A stretch of DNA of 64,000 bases from Pseudocitrobacter faecalis (GCA_003315335.1 QNRL01000001.1:434001-498000), one strand, 5' to 3'; shown: positions 18,665 to 33,452, counted from the first letter of the stretch. Notes: generated from the sequence alone by a model not told the origin. Made by a program: numbers and translations.

Positions 18665-20107
18665 TTAGCTGGAACAGCTCACTTCAAGCCGTTTACCCCA
18701 ATCTGGCGGACGCTGAGCATAATCATCGTCACGATCGCCCCACGGATTTCTCAGAGCGTTATGCAGCCGATGGAGTTCCTGATAATCGCCCTTCTCCGCT
18801 GTTTCTATGGCCCGTTGCGCCAGCCAGTTACGTAAAACAAACGCCGGATTCGCCTGCTTCATCGCCTGCCGGCGTGTCGCATCGCCAATGCCTTCCGGTT
18901 GTATACGCGCCCGGTACTGAGCAAACCAGCTATCAAAGGCGGCTCGGTCGATAAACTCGTCGCGTAACGGGGACGCGGCGCTTAACTGTTCCGTTTCGCT
19001 CAACATACGGAAGGTACGCGTATAATCACTGCCCTCTCGCGCCATGAGTGCAAACAACCCGTTAAGAAGATCGTTATCGCCCACCTCTTCAGTAAACAGC
19101 CCGAGCTTCTGACGCATACGCGTGCCATATTCGGTAAACAACGCAAGCTGATAGCCATCAAGCGCCTCATTTAGCGTGTCGACATCCATAAAAGCCGAGA
19201 GCGACTGCGCCAGACGTTGCAGGTTCCATAATCCCACTGCTGGCTGATTCTCAAAGCTATAACGCCCCTGGTAATCTGAATGATTACAAATAAAGCCAGG
19301 CTGATAGTCATCGAGGAAGCCAAATGGGCCGTAATCAATCGTCAAGCCCAGGATCGACATATTATCGGTATTCATTACGCCGTGGGCGAAACCGACCGTT
19401 TGCCAGCGGGCGATCATCTGCCCGGTGCGTTTCACCACATCACGGAACCAGAGTGCGTAGCGATCCGCCTCCTGGTGAAGTTGCGGCCAGTGATGACGAA
19501 TGACAAAATCGGCCAGTTGCTTAACCTTGTCCATTTCACGACGATAGTAGAAATGCTCAAAGTGTCCGAAACGAACGTGACTTTGCGCGATACGCACGAG
19601 CATCGCGCCCTGTTCAACGGTTTCACGCTGGATAGGGGTATCGCTGGTGACAATGGAGAGCGCACGCGTGGAGGGAATGCCGAGATAATGCATCGCTTCC
19701 GAAGCCAGACTCTCGCGTATGGTTGAGCGCAACACGGCGCGGCCATCGCCCATACGCGAATACGGAGTAAGGCCAGCGCCTTTCAGATGCCAGTCAACGG
19801 ATGAGCCGTCAGGCAACTGCTGTTCACCCAGCAGGATGCCGCGTCCATCGCCCAGTTGCCCCGCCCAGACGCCAAACTGATGGCCGCTGTACACCTGCGC
19901 CAGCGGTTTCATGCCGGGGAGCAATTCTTCTCCGCCCCACACGCCAGCGCCACGTTCAGGCGCAAAGAGGGATGGCTCAATACCGAGTTCATCGGCAAGC
20001 GCTGTGTTATGCCATATCAGGCGGGCGTTCTTTAGCGGCGTCGGATTGAGTTCGCTGTAAAAATCTGGCAGCTCATCGCGCCAGCGGGTAGTAAAAGACA
20101 GGGTCAT
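18665..20107 (-). CDS. selO: SelO, protein AMPylase pseudokinase
   Basis: SelO/YdiU family pseudokinase that transfers AMP from ATP to Ser/Thr/Tyr of target proteins, linked to redox homeostasis. The start [20 protein letters not shown] gives 480 residues, with GGAGGATCT directly upstream; a GTG 15 codons earlier is rejected. Visible motifs include [22 protein letters not shown], the ion-pair lysine region [13 protein letters not shown], and [10 protein letters not shown] with the metal ligands. The C-terminal VSCSS contains the cysteine of the reported intramolecular disulfide. Confidence 0.96.
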   Translation of the reverse strand: MTLSFTTRWRDELPDFYSELNPTPLKNARLIWHNTALADELGIEPSLFAPERGAGVWGGEELLPGMKPLAQVYSGHQFGVWAGQLGDGRGILLGEQQLPDGSSVDWHLKGAGLTPYSRMGDGRAVLRSTIRESLASEAMHYLGIPSTRALSIVTSDTPIQRETVEQGAMLVRIAQSHVRFGHFEHFYYRREMDKVKQLADFVIRHHWPQLHQEADRYALWFRDVVKRTGQMIARWQTVGFAHGVMNTDNMSILGLTIDYGPFGFLDDYQPGFICNHSDYQGRYSFENQPAVGLWNLQRLAQSLSAFMDVDTLNEALDGYQLALFTEYGTRMRQKLGLFTEEVGDNDLLNGLFALMAREGSDYTRTFRMLSETEQLSAASPLRDEFIDRAAFDSWFAQYRARIQPEGIGDATRRQAMKQANPAFVLRNWLAQRAIETAEKGDYQELHRLHNALRNPWGDRDDDYAQRPPDWGKRLEVSCSS

Positions 20108-20168
20108 AGATCCTCCTGCCTGTAGTGTAGGGGTTAATGCCCGTTTAAACACCCGGCAATCTTCAGGG

Positions 20169-20882
20169 TTATCCCTGCACCAGCGTCAGCAATGAGGATT
20201 CCGGGACGGCGGGCCATAGCTCCCCCATCATGCCGCTAAATCCAAAAGGTAATACCCGCTCACGCGCCGATTCCGTATTAATTCCCGCAATCATAATGCT
20301 TTGACAATAAGGCTGAATTTGCGTGGTAATGGCACGAATAAAGGGCTCGAAAGAAGCGGAATCCAATTGACGCTGAACAAAGTGGCGGTCGATAACAATG
20401 CGCTGAAACAATCCAGCAAATACAGCCCGCGTTGAGGCTTCACCGGAACCAAAGTTTGCTAACGCCAGAGGGAAACATTTCGCCAGAAGCGTGAGTGGAT
20501 GAGTATCATCCGGTTGGTTAAGACCAGGAAAACGTTCACTCACCACCAGTTCAACAAAGGGGGAACGTGAAAGCTCAGCCGCCAGGATAGCATCCTTGAG
20601 TAAAGTATCAACAATAGCAGGTGTGACAGAAAGCCACGCGGTCACCTGATGTTGAATAAAAAAGAGTTGGCAGGTATTAAGCAGAGCGAGCTTTTCGCGA
20701 AAAAGTACTAACTCCTCATCGGGCGTTAGTTTCGGCAGGATGAGATTCGTCGGGATGCGTACAGAATTTTCTACACCAATAAAATGTGCAACGACTTTTA
20801 AACCAATCAGTTTACCTTTGGCATTTCGGGCAGGTAAAAATAACAGCTCTGAACGCCAGGCACGGTCAAGGGTTACAATCAT
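20169..20882 (-). CDS. ydiV: YdiV, degenerate EAL-domain anti-FlhDC factor
   Basis: 237-residue protein with an EAL-like fold that lacks the metal-binding residues of active c-di-GMP phosphodiesterases. The place of the EAL signature is occupied by variants such as [11 protein letters not shown]. In E. coli and Salmonella it binds FlhD, blocks the flagellar master regulator and targets it to ClpXP. It runs alone upstream of selO, with 61 bases between them. The 240 bases behind its start (to 21125) are AT-rich with no gene seen. Confidence 0.88.
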   Translation of the reverse strand: MIVTLDRAWRSELLFLPARNAKGKLIGLKVVAHFIGVENSVRIPTNLILPKLTPDEELVLFREKLALLNTCQLFFIQHQVTAWLSVTPAIVDTLLKDAILAAELSRSPFVELVVSERFPGLNQPDDTHPLTLLAKCFPLALANFGSGEASTRAVFAGLFQRIVIDRHFVQRQLDSASFEPFIRAITTQIQPYCQSIMIAGINTESARERVLPFGFSGMMGELWPAVPESSLLTLVQG

Positions 20883-21128
20883 TGCGACAGCCCTTCTCGA
20901 TAAGTCATTTCAAGGGTCCTGAAGTCACAAAACAATAAACGTGGGTCGATTGATTCTAGTCGGATTGCTTTCATTTTCCGTTTTATTTTCGCATTCCTTC
21001 GCTGGAATGTAATGATTGTAATCGAAAAGCATAGATTAATACAATCTATGACCAGTTAACCCTCATGTTGTTAACAAAAACAATAATGAGTTGTAATCTT
21101 TTTTAAAATAGCTTTAGTTTAAATACAC

Positions 21129-21151
21129 CGAAGGGGCATCGCGCCCCTTCG
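21129..21151 (-). terminator. Hairpin downstream of nlpC
   Basis: CGAAGGGGC-ATCGC-GCCCCTTCG, a 9-bp stem 11 bases past the nlpC stop. A weak T-rich run follows on the minus strand. Confidence 0.65.
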
Positions 21152-21162
21152 TCATTCCTACA

Positions 21163-21624
21163 TTAAATTCGTCTGGCCTGCCAAAACTTCTTGCGCCAGT
21201 AGACGTTGTCCAGCGATGATCGCGTGACGCCCTGGCTGGTCGATGCGTGAATAAACTGATTATCCGTGTCATAGATTCCCACGTGCAGGCCACTGTCCCC
21301 TGAGCCGGTTTTGAAGAACACCAGATCGCCTGGAAGAAGATCGTCTTTATCAATCTCAGTGCCAATCTTTGCCTGTTGACGCGTTTCACGCGGTAACTGC
21401 ATTTCGAATTTATCGCGAAACGTGGTTAAGACAAATCCGGAACAATCAATTCCACGACGATTCATCCCACCGTAGCGATAAGGTGTACCGTGCCAGTTGC
21501 GCAACTGATCGTTTAAGTTAGCAATTACGGTTATCGAATCCGATAATCTTGGATTGGGTGGCGGCGCATGGTGACTACATCCCGCCAAAAATAAAGCCGT
21601 TATGAAAATAATCAAGAATCGCAT
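21163..21624 (-). CDS. nlpC: NlpC, lipoprotein with NlpC/P60 peptidase domain
   Basis: 153-residue lipoprotein: the lipobox LAGC puts the acylated cysteine at residue 16. The NlpC/P60 domain has catalytic Cys61 (DCSGF), His114 (LHVGIY) and His126 (FIHAS). It probably cleaves gamma-D-Glu-DAP bonds in stem peptides, as related enzymes do; the lipid anchor implies an envelope location. It lies beside the btu genes as in E. coli, and 121 bases separate it from btuD. Confidence 0.95.
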   Translation of the reverse strand: MRFLIIFITALFLAGCSHHAPPPNPRLSDSITVIANLNDQLRNWHGTPYRYGGMNRRGIDCSGFVLTTFRDKFEMQLPRETRQQAKIGTEIDKDDLLPGDLVFFKTGSGDSGLHVGIYDTDNQFIHASTSQGVTRSSLDNVYWRKKFWQARRI

Positions 21625-21746
21625 ATCCGGCGAATCCTCACTTTTTTTAATTTCCCGATAATTTAGCCCGGTTACTTATTCCCTGGCAAGTCAGCAATGA
21701 GACTTAATGTTTCGCTGGCACCCGTATTTCGTTTTCCCGGACAGAC

Positions 21747-22496
21747 TTAACCGGCAACCAGCATCTGGTGGCCGGCAATCTCCAGTCGCTGGAATGAAAT
21801 ATTATAGGCGCTAAAAAGTGAATTGGGCGTTAACACATCTTCCGTTGCCCCGCTGGCGATTAATTGCCCTTTGCATAACAGCCATACGCGATCGGCATGA
21901 CGTAACGTATGGTTGAGATCGTGGCTACTCATCACTATCGCAATATCGCGAGCGCGCAACGCGTCCAGTACACTATCCAGCGCGGCCTGCTGTGCAACAT
22001 CGAGGCTGTTCATGGGTTCATCCAGTAGCAGAAGCTGACCATGAGGATTCCCTGAGGGATGAATCTGCAGGATCACCGCCGCCAGCCGTACACGTTGCCA
22101 CTCACCACCGGAGAGCTGATTGACGTAACGGCCCAGTTTATCCACCAGGCCTAACGCTTCCGTCACCTGTGCGCACAGTGTATGTTCGGTTTTATCATGC
22201 TGATGCAAAAGAAGAAAATGCCAGACAGGCATGGCGAATGGCGGTGCCTGATGCTGAGAGAGATACGCGCGCCTTTGCGCCAGTTCCCGCGAGGCCCATT
22301 CATTTAACGGTTTTCCATTTAGCGTAACGACGCCCTTTCCGAAACTCAATCCCGCCATGCGGGTGAGTAGCGTGCTCTTCCCCGCACCATTTGGCCCCAC
22401 GAGATGAATTATCTCGCCAGCGTGCACCTCCGCGCTAAACCGCGTTAAACGCGTTCCTTCGCAGACCTCTTGCAGTTGCATCAGCATTGTCATCAC
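21747..22496 (-). CDS. btuD: BtuD, vitamin B12 ABC transporter ATPase
   Basis: ATPase of the BtuCD-F importer that moves cobalamin across the inner membrane. It has 249 residues; Walker [10 protein letters not shown], signature LSGGEWQR, Walker B LLLLDEP and the H-loop SSHDLNH are present. The start is GTG at 22496, or ATG at 22493 one codon later. It overlaps the btuE stop. Together with btuC and btuE it forms the btuCED operon. Confidence 0.95.
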   Translation of the reverse strand: MMTMLMQLQEVCEGTRLTRFSAEVHAGEIIHLVGPNGAGKSTLLTRMAGLSFGKGVVTLNGKPLNEWASRELAQRRAYLSQHQAPPFAMPVWHFLLLHQHDKTEHTLCAQVTEALGLVDKLGRYVNQLSGGEWQRVRLAAVILQIHPSGNPHGQLLLLDEPMNSLDVAQQAALDSVLDALRARDIAIVMSSHDLNHTLRHADRVWLLCKGQLIASGATEDVLTPNSLFSAYNISFQRLEIAGHQMLVAG

Positions 22497-23044
22497 AGAG
22501 CCAGTGCTTTTTTAATCGCATTAATCAGAATCGGATCTTCCGGTGTCATATCCGGCGAGAAACGTGCGATGACGTGACCATCACGACCAACAAGGAATTT
22601 TTCAAAATTCCACAGTATGTCTCCAGGCTCGGCGGGCGCACGCCCTTTGCTGACCATTTTTTCGTAAAATTCGCTGCCCTCCGGCGCAATCGCTTTTGGC
22701 GCGGCACGCGTTAGGATCTGATAGAGCGGATGACGCCCGCCGCCATTAACATCGATTTTGCTAAACATGGGGAATGTCACGCCATAGGTGGTGCGGCAGA
22801 ATGTTTTAATGTCCTCTTCACTTCCCGGCTCCTGCCCCAGGAACTGGTTGCAGGGGAATCCCAGTACCGCAAAGCCTTCATCTTCAAGAGACGTTTGCAG
22901 ACTTTCCAGCTGTTCATACTGCGGCGTTAACCCGCATTTCGATGCCACATTCACGATTAACAAAACGTTGCCTTTGAAACGTTCCAGTGTCGTTTTTTCA
23001 CCATCAATCGTTGTAACCTCAATGTTCAGAATCGAGTTTCCCAT
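22493..23044 (-). CDS. btuE: BtuE, thioredoxin/glutathione peroxidase
   Basis: 183-residue glutathione-peroxidase-family protein. The peroxidatic cysteine is Cys37 in [14 protein letters not shown], and the catalytic tetrad motifs FPCNQF and LWNFEKFL are present. E. coli BtuE reduces peroxides and is not needed for B12 transport despite its operon position. 29 bases separate it from btuC. Confidence 0.95.
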   Translation of the reverse strand: MGNSILNIEVTTIDGEKTTLERFKGNVLLIVNVASKCGLTPQYEQLESLQTSLEDEGFAVLGFPCNQFLGQEPGSEEDIKTFCRTTYGVTFPMFSKIDVNGGGRHPLYQILTRAAPKAIAPEGSEFYEKMVSKGRAPAEPGDILWNFEKFLVGRDGHVIARFSPDMTPEDPILINAIKKALAL

Positions 23045-23073
23045 AATATCCTCATTAGATTAGGTTCTGAGCC

Positions 23074-24054
23074 TCAACGCCCGGTTCGCAATAATAGCCA
23101 GATAAACACGGGCGCTCCCGTGGTTGCCGTCACAACACCGATAGGAAGTTCTGCCGCCTGAAGCGCCAGACGCGCAATGATATCCGCCACCAGTAGCGTG
23201 CTTGCCCCCGCCAGTGCGCAGGCGGGCAGCAGCACCCGGTGATCGGTCAGGCCACACAATCGCAGCATATGTGGCACCACAAGGCCGACAAAGCCGATTG
23301 CACCCGCCAGCGCCACACTGACGCCAACCAGCCAACCGGTGGCGATCACCAACAGCTTACGCCACAGCCAGAGGGGGACACCAAGCTGCCGGGCAGACGT
23401 TTCACCCAGCGCCAGTAAATTTAACGGCTGCGATTGCAGGCAAATCCACGCGATAACCGGAATCAGCCCCAGCATCAGCCAACTTTGTTGCCAGTCAACG
23501 CCACCAAAGCCACCCATCATCCAGTACATAAGCTGGCGCAAATCAAAAGACGTCGAGAAGTAAACGGCCCAGGTCATTAGCGCGCTGCAGATAATACCCA
23601 ACGCCACACCGGCTAAGAGTAGCTTACTGGTGGAAAGATGCCGTCTGGCAAAACGCATCAGTATAAAGGTGATAAGCAATGCCCCGAGGATAGCCGACAG
23701 TCCGAGCGCCCAGCCAGGCAGCATTCCCTGCCCTAACATGACCGCGGCAATCAGCCCGACACCGGCACCATTAGAAACCCCCAGCAGGCCAGGCTCCGCC
23801 AGCGGATTTTCAAACAACGCCTGCATTACCGCGCCAGACATCGCCAGCGCGGCGCCGACCAGCAGAACCGCAACGGTGCGCGGCAGGCGAATTTGCCAGA
23901 TAAAGAGCTTTCCGGTAGCGCTAAACCAGTTGCCTGGGGCGATCCACTGGTCTCCGGCACACAGGCTGATCGTCAGCGCTATAAGCAGCGTGAGCGCCAG
24001 TACCCTGAGCCAGCGCCGATTGCGCCGCTGCTGAAGATGTACGTAGTCCAGCAT
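23074..24054 (-). CDS. btuC: BtuC, vitamin B12 ABC transporter permease
   Basis: FecCD-family permease of 326 residues with about ten transmembrane helices; it forms the BtuCD channel. Conserved blocks visible are [10 protein letters not shown]-like [36 protein letters not shown] and the coupling-helix region [12 protein letters not shown]. First gene of btuCED. A strong terminator of ihfA lies 66 bases upstream of its start, so btuC probably has its own promoter. Confidence 0.96.
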   Translation of the reverse strand: MLDYVHLQQRRNRRWLRVLALTLLIALTISLCAGDQWIAPGNWFSATGKLFIWQIRLPRTVAVLLVGAALAMSGAVMQALFENPLAEPGLLGVSNGAGVGLIAAVMLGQGMLPGWALGLSAILGALLITFILMRFARRHLSTSKLLLAGVALGIICSALMTWAVYFSTSFDLRQLMYWMMGGFGGVDWQQSWLMLGLIPVIAWICLQSQPLNLLALGETSARQLGVPLWLWRKLLVIATGWLVGVSVALAGAIGFVGLVVPHMLRLCGLTDHRVLLPACALAGASTLLVADIIARLALQAAELPIGVVTATTGAPVFIWLLLRTGR

Positions 24055-24120
24055 AGTATTCCATGTGCCAGCAAGAGAGGTGTTTGATTTTACGGTGGTT
24101 CCACGCGCGGGAAAAGAAAA

Positions 24121-24139
24121 AAGGCCGCATAGCGGCCTT
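24121..24139 (-). terminator. ihfA terminator
   Basis: GGCCGC-N3-GCGGCC stem followed on the minus strand by TTTTTTCTTTT, 16 bases after the ihfA stop. Confidence 0.85.
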
Positions 24140-24154
24140 TTTGGTTAGTGCAAA

Positions 24155-24454
24155 TTACTCTTCTTTGGGCGTCGCGTTTTCGACACGGCTTTTTAACTTC
24201 TGACCGGGTCTGAAGGTCACCACGCGCCGGGCTGTAATGGGAATATCTTCGCCCGTTTTCGGGTTACGACCCGGGCGTTGATTTTTGTCTCGCAGGTCAA
24301 AATTACCAAAACCGGAAAGTTTAACCTGTTCGCCATTTTCCAGAGCACGACGGATCTCTTCAAAAAACAGCTCAACCAGCTCTTTGGCATCCCGCTTGCT
24401 AAGCCCAAGCTTATCAAACAGATATTCTGACATTTCAGCTTTTGTAAGCGCCAT
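24155..24454 (-). CDS. ihfA: IHF alpha subunit
   Basis: 99-residue HU/IHF-family DNA-bending protein; dimerises with IhfB. Typical N-terminal helices [20 protein letters not shown] and the DNA-intercalating arm with [12 protein letters not shown] are present. It begins 4 bases after pheT, so it is read from the phe operon and probably from promoters within pheT. Confidence 0.98.
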   Translation of the reverse strand: MALTKAEMSEYLFDKLGLSKRDAKELVELFFEEIRRALENGEQVKLSGFGNFDLRDKNQRPGRNPKTGEDIPITARRVVTFRPGQKLKSRVENATPKEE

Positions 24455-24458
24455 AGGT

Positions 24459-27887
<3,429 letters not shown>

Positions 27888-27910
27888 TTAATTTTTGTGC
27901 TGTACAAACG

Positions 27911-27936
27911 AAAAAAGCCTCCACTGGGGAGGCTTT
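27911..27936 (-). terminator. phe operon attenuator terminator
   Basis: AGCCTCC-CCAGT-GGAGGCT followed by TTTTTT, lying between pheM and pheS. With pheM it forms the phenylalanine attenuator. Confidence 0.93.
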
Positions 27937-27982
27937 CAGGCGCTGTTTTTCGTTTCTTTTTTCACGCGCTAGCCTCCTGGTT

Positions 27983-28027
27983 TCAGGTGCTAAAGTAAAA
28001 AAAGAAGCGGAAAATAGCAGCATTCAT
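27983..28027 (-). CDS. pheM: PheM leader peptide
   Basis: 14-codon leader reading [14 protein letters not shown], identical in design to the E. coli leader: five phenylalanine codons, three consecutive. Ribosome stalling here under Phe-tRNA shortage blocks the terminator at 27911-27936. A promoter should lie in 28028-28110. Confidence 0.96.
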
Positions 28028-28115
28028 GCTTGCGTTACCTTAAGGGTAAAATTTGTAAGACGTTTATTGAAAGGCCTGCCACAATAAAAGTCAATGTTTT
28101 GATAGCGTTGAAACG

Positions 28116-28142
28116 AAAAGAGGGAGACAAGCTCCCTCTTTC
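28116..28142 (-). terminator. Terminator after rplT
   Basis: AAGAGGGAG-CTTGT-CTCCCTCTT followed by TTCGTTTC on the minus strand, just after the rplT stop; separates the ribosomal operon from pheM. Confidence 0.8.
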
Positions 28143-28149
28143 AACTGGC

Positions 28150-28527
<378 letters not shown>

Positions 28528-28558
28528 CTAATTAAAAAGTTAAAAAAACGTTAACGGC

Positions 28559-28780
<222 letters not shown>

Positions 28781-28847
28781 TTAATAAACGAAACAAAGGC
28801 GAGTCACCCTGTGAGCCGAGGCCCACAGGAATGATTACTTGATGGCC

Positions 28848-29393
<546 letters not shown>

Positions 29394-31322
29394 TTATTCC
29401 TCCAGTTGTTGAAGACTGCGGCTGCGAATCTCTTGTTGCAGCTTCTCGATCACTTCATTTACGTCCAGGCTGCCCAGGTCTTTACCGCGGCGGGTGCGAA
29501 CGGCGACTTTGCCTGCTTCCACCTCTTTATCACCACAGACCAACATATAAGGGACACGACGTAAAGTGTGCTCGCGGATTTTAAAGCCAATCTTCTCATT
29601 TCTCAAGTCTGCTTTTACTCGAATGCCTGCATTTTGTAGTTTACGGGTCAATTCGTTAACATATTCAGACTGAGAATCAGTAATATTCATGACCACCACC
29701 TGCACTGGCGCAAGCCAGGTTGGGAAGAAGCCAGCGAACTCTTCGGTCAGGATACCAATAAAGCGTTCCATCGACCCCAGAATTGCACGGTGAATCATTA
29801 CCGGAACCTTGCGCTCGTTGTCTTCGCCTACATAAGAGGCGCTCAGACGAGACGGCAAGGAGAAGTCCAGCTGGACAGTACCGCACTGCCATGCACGATC
29901 GAGGCAGTCATACAGGGTAAATTCAATTTTCGGACCGTAGAATGCGCCTTCACCCAGTTGATACTCAAACGGGATATTGTTTTCTTCCAGCGCTACCGCT
30001 AAGTCCGCCTCAGCACGATCCCACATTTCGTCGCTACCGATACGTTTTTCCGGGCGAGTGGAGAGTTTGACGACGATTTTCTCGAAGCCAAAGGTGCTGT
30101 ACATATCGTAGACCATACGAATACACGCGTTCACTTCATCGCGAATTTGCTCTTCAGTACAGAAGATATGCGCATCATCTTGGGTGAATCCACGTACACG
30201 CATCAGGCCATGCAGCGCGCCTGACGGCTCGTTACGGTGGCAGCTACCGAATTCCGCCATACGCAGCGGCAGATCGCGGTAGGATTTCAGACCCTGGTTA
30301 AAGATCTGAACGTGGCCTGGGCAGTTCATTGGTTTGATGCAGTATTCACGGTTCTCAGAAGAGGTGGTGAACATTGCGTCTTTGTAGTTATCCCAGTGAC
30401 CGGTTTTTTCCCACAGCACGCGGTCCATCATGAACGGACCTTTAACTTCCTGGTACTGGTACTCTTTCAGTTTCGAACGCACGAACACTTCCAGCTCACG
30501 GAAGATAGTCCAGCCGTCGTTGTGCCAGAAGACCATACCCGGCGCTTCTTCCTGCATATGATACAGGTCGAGCTGCTTACCGATTTTACGGTGATCGCGT
30601 TTTGCCGCTTCTTCCAGGCGTTGCAGATACGCATTCAGCGCTTTTTTATCTGCCCACGCGGTACCGTAGATACGCTGCAACATTTTATTGTCGCTGTCGC
30701 CACGCCAGTACGCGCCTGCGGTTTTCATCAGTTTGAAGTGATGGCAGAAACGCATGTTCGGCACGTGCGGACCGCGGCACATGTCGACATATTCTTCGTG
30801 ATGATACAAGCCAGGCTTGTCATCATGCGCGATGTTTTCATCAAGGATGGAAACTTTGTAGACTTCACCTCGTTTCACGAAAGTCTCGCGGGCTTCATGC
30901 CAGCTGACTTTCTTCTTGATAACATCGTAGTTTTTCTCGGCGAGCTCGTGCATACGTTTCTCGAGCGCGTCGATGTCTTCCTGGGTCAGGGTATGGTCAA
31001 GATCAACGTCATAGTAGAAGCCGTTGTCGATAACCGGACCGATTGCCATTTTTGTGTTCGGCCAGAGCTGTTTAATCGCGTGACCGAGCAGGTGTGCGCA
31101 GGAGTGACGAATGATCTCCAGCCCTTCTTCATCTTTCGCGGTAATCAAAGAAAGGGTTGCATCGTTTTCAATCACATCAGACGCATCGACCAGTTCACCA
31201 TTAACGCGACCGGCGATAGTGGCTTTTGCCAGCCCTGGACCGATATCCAGAGCCACATCCATTGGGCTTACTGCGTGGTCGTAATGGCGTTGGCTGCCAT
31301 CAGGAAGAGTAATTACAGGCAT
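29394..31322 (-). CDS. thrS: Threonyl-tRNA synthetase
   Basis: 642 residues, the usual length: TGS domain (about 1-61), editing domain (about 62-225, with [16 protein letters not shown]), class II catalytic core with zinc ligands including the cysteine in MNCPGH, and C-terminal anticodon-binding domain. It binds its own leader to repress translation. First gene of thrS-infC-rpmI-rplT. Confidence 0.98.
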   Translation of the reverse strand: MPVITLPDGSQRHYDHAVSPMDVALDIGPGLAKATIAGRVNGELVDASDVIENDATLSLITAKDEEGLEIIRHSCAHLLGHAIKQLWPNTKMAIGPVIDNGFYYDVDLDHTLTQEDIDALEKRMHELAEKNYDVIKKKVSWHEARETFVKRGEVYKVSILDENIAHDDKPGLYHHEEYVDMCRGPHVPNMRFCHHFKLMKTAGAYWRGDSDNKMLQRIYGTAWADKKALNAYLQRLEEAAKRDHRKIGKQLDLYHMQEEAPGMVFWHNDGWTIFRELEVFVRSKLKEYQYQEVKGPFMMDRVLWEKTGHWDNYKDAMFTTSSENREYCIKPMNCPGHVQIFNQGLKSYRDLPLRMAEFGSCHRNEPSGALHGLMRVRGFTQDDAHIFCTEEQIRDEVNACIRMVYDMYSTFGFEKIVVKLSTRPEKRIGSDEMWDRAEADLAVALEENNIPFEYQLGEGAFYGPKIEFTLYDCLDRAWQCGTVQLDFSLPSRLSASYVGEDNERKVPVMIHRAILGSMERFIGILTEEFAGFFPTWLAPVQVVVMNITDSQSEYVNELTRKLQNAGIRVKADLRNEKIGFKIREHTLRRVPYMLVCGDKEVEAGKVAVRTRRGKDLGSLDVNEVIEKLQQEIRSRSLQQLEE

Positions 31323-31480
31323 GTTATGTCCTTATTTGCAGTGGTGCCCCACACGAAAGAGCACATACAAAACAATATAATGAAATTTATCAACAAGTTA
31401 TGGACTGATTCCCGCTTCACTCTGCGAAATATGAGGCATCGATACGAGGTACAGAGGCCACCTACATCCGCTTGTTGATA
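31323..31480 (-). promoter_or_regulatory. thrS translational operator in the 5' leader
   Basis: The leader immediately before thrS resembles the E. coli operator that mimics tRNA-Thr: the anticodon-like arm carries CTCTTTCGTGTGGGG with a CGT loop near 31355, then GCAAATAAGGACATAAC as ribosome site. Upstream lie the second structured domain and promoter. The interval 31481-31794 is AT-rich with no recognisable gene. Confidence 0.75.
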
Positions 31481-31794
31481 ACACCGTTAGCTAGTTTACA
31501 CATCATTGTTACCCGATTAAAGCCGCAATTCCCCTTCACCGCTTCTAATGCTGCTTTTCCCTCCAACAACAAACCGGAGAGCCACGAAAAGTTTGCAGGA
31601 AGCGAAAAGATTTTGGTCAGGAGAATGACGCGTGATAGGAAGGGAAAAATAAACAAAAAGTGCTATCGATTAACATTCTAATCGTTGTAGCAATGTTGTC
31701 GGTGTGAGGATAGGAAATAGAAAAATTAACAGACCTGCCATTTTTGTAGGCAATTCTGACAATTAACGGCCAATCAGCTAAAACTCAAAAATAG

Positions 31795-31825
31795 AAAAAC
31801 CGGTACATCTTTACCCGGCTTTTTC
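31795..31825 (-). terminator. Probable terminator of the small secreted-protein gene
   Basis: Imperfect GCCGG/CCGGT hairpin followed on the minus strand by TTTTTCTATTTTTG, 46 bases after the stop of the 31872-32108 gene. Confidence 0.55.
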
Positions 31826-31871
31826 TGACCACCAAACAATAAGTAATTCTTATTAATAAGGCGTGATGCTA

Positions 31872-32108
31872 TCAGGACCACTCGCCTGCGACCAGGGTAT
31901 GCACATTAAAGGCATCATCCATGGAATGACCAGTGGATTGAGAGCCAGGCGCGATGTTTGAGCCCGCTTCAACGTCATGTGCGGAGGTAATTCCGACGTG
32001 CTGAGTAACAGGAGTACTGGCAGAAGGCGTTGCAGGTTCAGCGGCAAAAACACCGAATGAAAGTGCAGACAGCACAGCTGCTGCCGTTGCGATTTTAATA
32101 TTTTTCAT
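31872..32108 (-). CDS. Small exported protein of unknown function
   Basis: 78 residues. An N-terminal signal peptide (MKNIKIATAAAVLSALSFGV, cleavage after Ala22) is followed by a 56-residue mature part rich in Ser, Thr, Ala and His with no cysteine. The leader resembles those of the YhcN/BhsA (DUF1471) stress proteins, and HVGITSAHDVEAG is faintly like the start of that domain, but the fold is too short to be complete. It has its own terminator downstream. A CRP-like half-conserved site (TGTAGATCCAGATCACA, 32175-32191) lies upstream. Not recognised at this locus in E. coli. Confidence 0.7.
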   Translation of the reverse strand: MKNIKIATAAAVLSALSFGVFAAEPATPSASTPVTQHVGITSAHDVEAGSNIAPGSQSTGHSMDDAFNVHTLVAGEWS

Positions 32109-32348
32109 AATGGTTATTCTCTGGTTTGATTAGCACTTTTGAATCCGGGCGTCATTTTTCGCCCTTGATAATAGTGTAGATCCAGATCACACTTTTGACC
32201 AGCCCCATTATTTAGCTTTTCGTGTCAAATTAGGTAAAAATATATCAACAAGATTAATTGTGGAGATATTATGGAGAAATATTCTTTTTATTAAATTTAA
32301 AACGTTGTTGAGAATTTAATAATACAAGTTGGCGTTATTTATGGCAAA

Positions 32349-32371
32349 CAGGCCGGGGTTATTCCGGCCTG
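32349..32371 (-). terminator. ydiY terminator
   Basis: CAGGCCGG-AATAACC-CCGGCCTG stem 8 bases after the ydiY stop; only a short T-run follows. Confidence 0.65.
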
Positions 32372-32378
32372 ATTAAAA

Positions 32379-33137
32379 TTACATTTTATAACCGAGCGAA
32401 AGCGTGGTCCGTCGATCGGTATGTTCCGGCGCCGTCGCTGGCGGCTCCGAGTTCCAGGTGACGTTGTAAGCCACCTTAAGGCCGAAATGCTCATTGATTG
32501 CGACGTTCAGGGCGCTTTCAGAGTTCACAGTAGTATCGTCTGAACCAAACACCGAAACCCCCTGCGAGAATTTCGCCGTATCGGTCATCTGCCAGGTATA
32601 AGTGCCTGAAGCATAACCTAAAGCCTGGGTTTCTGTTTCGTCATTGGTGTACTTGTCATAACGAACGCCTGGACCAAATTCAAAACGGAAACTGTGCACC
32701 GGGCCATTGAGGAACTGACGACCATAACCGGCAGTGAATACGTCACGCTCGCGGTAACCGTTGTAACGATCGGTCAACCAGCTTGCCTGACCAAATAGAT
32801 AGTCAGCATCCGTCACGTTATAACGGCTACGCCCGCCTACCGCATATTTTTCAGAAGATCGCTCATCATTAGAAGAGGTATTGCTGGCATTTCCCCACAG
32901 AGACCAGGCGGTTGTATTCCCATACCAGGTCATGGTGGAATCCGCAGTCAGTGAAGAACTCTTGGTGTTACCAGACTGAGCCAGGTAGCCCGCATTAACA
33001 GTGCCTTCAAAAGGCTTCTTCGCGGAGGAAGGGTCATCCATGACAGTAAAAACGGAATCATCGGCAGCTGCATACATTGACGCAAACACGCCACCCAGCA
33101 GCATCACAGCCGCGGGTACTGTCTTCAAAAGCTTCAT
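32379..33137 (-). CDS. ydiY: YdiY, DUF481 outer membrane protein
   Basis: 252 residues: signal peptide (about 1-25) then a beta-barrel-like DUF481 domain rich in alternating hydrophobic and aromatic residues, ending in LSLGYKM, an outer-membrane-like C-terminus. The family is annotated as salt-induced outer membrane protein; acid induction has been reported in E. coli. A short leader ORF overlaps its ATG (ATGA), and an intrinsic terminator sits just upstream, suggesting conditional expression. Confidence 0.9.
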   Translation of the reverse strand: MKLLKTVPAAVMLLGGVFASMYAAADDSVFTVMDDPSSAKKPFEGTVNAGYLAQSGNTKSSSLTADSTMTWYGNTTAWSLWGNASNTSSNDERSSEKYAVGGRSRYNVTDADYLFGQASWLTDRYNGYRERDVFTAGYGRQFLNGPVHSFRFEFGPGVRYDKYTNDETETQALGYASGTYTWQMTDTAKFSQGVSVFGSDDTTVNSESALNVAINEHFGLKVAYNVTWNSEPPATAPEHTDRRTTLSLGYKM

Positions 33138-33217
33138 TTATTAAGAGTCCGTACAACAAAAAAAGAGACCTTAACGGTCCCGGAATCTTTCGCGAGGATC
33201 AACGACAGGCGGTCCAT
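33134..33217 (-). CDS. Putative 27-codon leader ORF overlapping ydiY
   Basis: ATG at 33217-33215 opens a 27-residue frame (MDRLSLILAKDSG..., ending VVRTLNK) whose TGA overlaps the ydiY ATG as ATGA. The terminator hairpin at 33165-33181 and its T-run lie inside the frame, encoding KVSFF. The start is only about 8 bases from the predicted transcript start and lacks a Shine-Dalgarno. It could be a leader peptide that couples translation to attenuation, or a chance frame. Confidence 0.4.
   Translation of the reverse strand: MDRLSLILAKDSGTVKVSFFVVRTLNK
33158..33181 (-). terminator. Intrinsic terminator inside the ydiY leader
   Basis: GGGACC-GTTAA-GGTCTC followed by seven T on the minus strand, 21 bases before ydiY. 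Being upstream of the gene, it would act as an attenuator or end a small RNA of about 68 nt. Confidence 0.7.
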
Positions 33218-33230
33218 TGAAAGGTAACAA

Positions 33231-33259
33231 ATTATAAAAAGCGCCGCATAACATAGCAA
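33231..33259 (-). promoter_or_regulatory. ydiY promoter
   Basis: TTGCTA (33259-33254), 17-base spacer and a perfect TATAAT (33236-33231) on the minus strand; start of transcription expected near 33225. The rest of 33138-33452 is the divergent ydiY/pfkB control region. Confidence 0.7.
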
Positions 33260-33452
33260 TGAATTCTTCTTTCATTTTTTGAATAAGAACGATCTCAAAA
33301 CGCGCTTTATTTCATATAGATACAGGTAGGTAAAGCTTTCCATTTTATTGAAAATTATAGTGTTGTAACTTTCACTCTCCCCTTTTCAGTGCCAGACTTA
33401 CATACTGGCTGAGACAAGTCTGGCTTTACGGTCATAAAGGGAGGTAATAATA

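Noticed and set aside
30237-31478. 413-codon open frame opposite thrS
   Set aside because: Antisense shadow of an intact thrS, composed of low-complexity His/Phe-rich residues typical of such shadows.
32175-32191. CRP-like site upstream of the small exported protein gene
   Set aside because: Only one half (ATCACA) matches well and no promoter element is placed at a usual CRP spacing, so it is mentioned but not listed as a site.
33354-33376. Ter-like replication arrest sequence (TGTTGTAAC core) upstream of pfkB
   Set aside because: The core is present but the flanking positions, including the critical G at position 6 and the AA after ACT, do not match the Tus-binding consensus.
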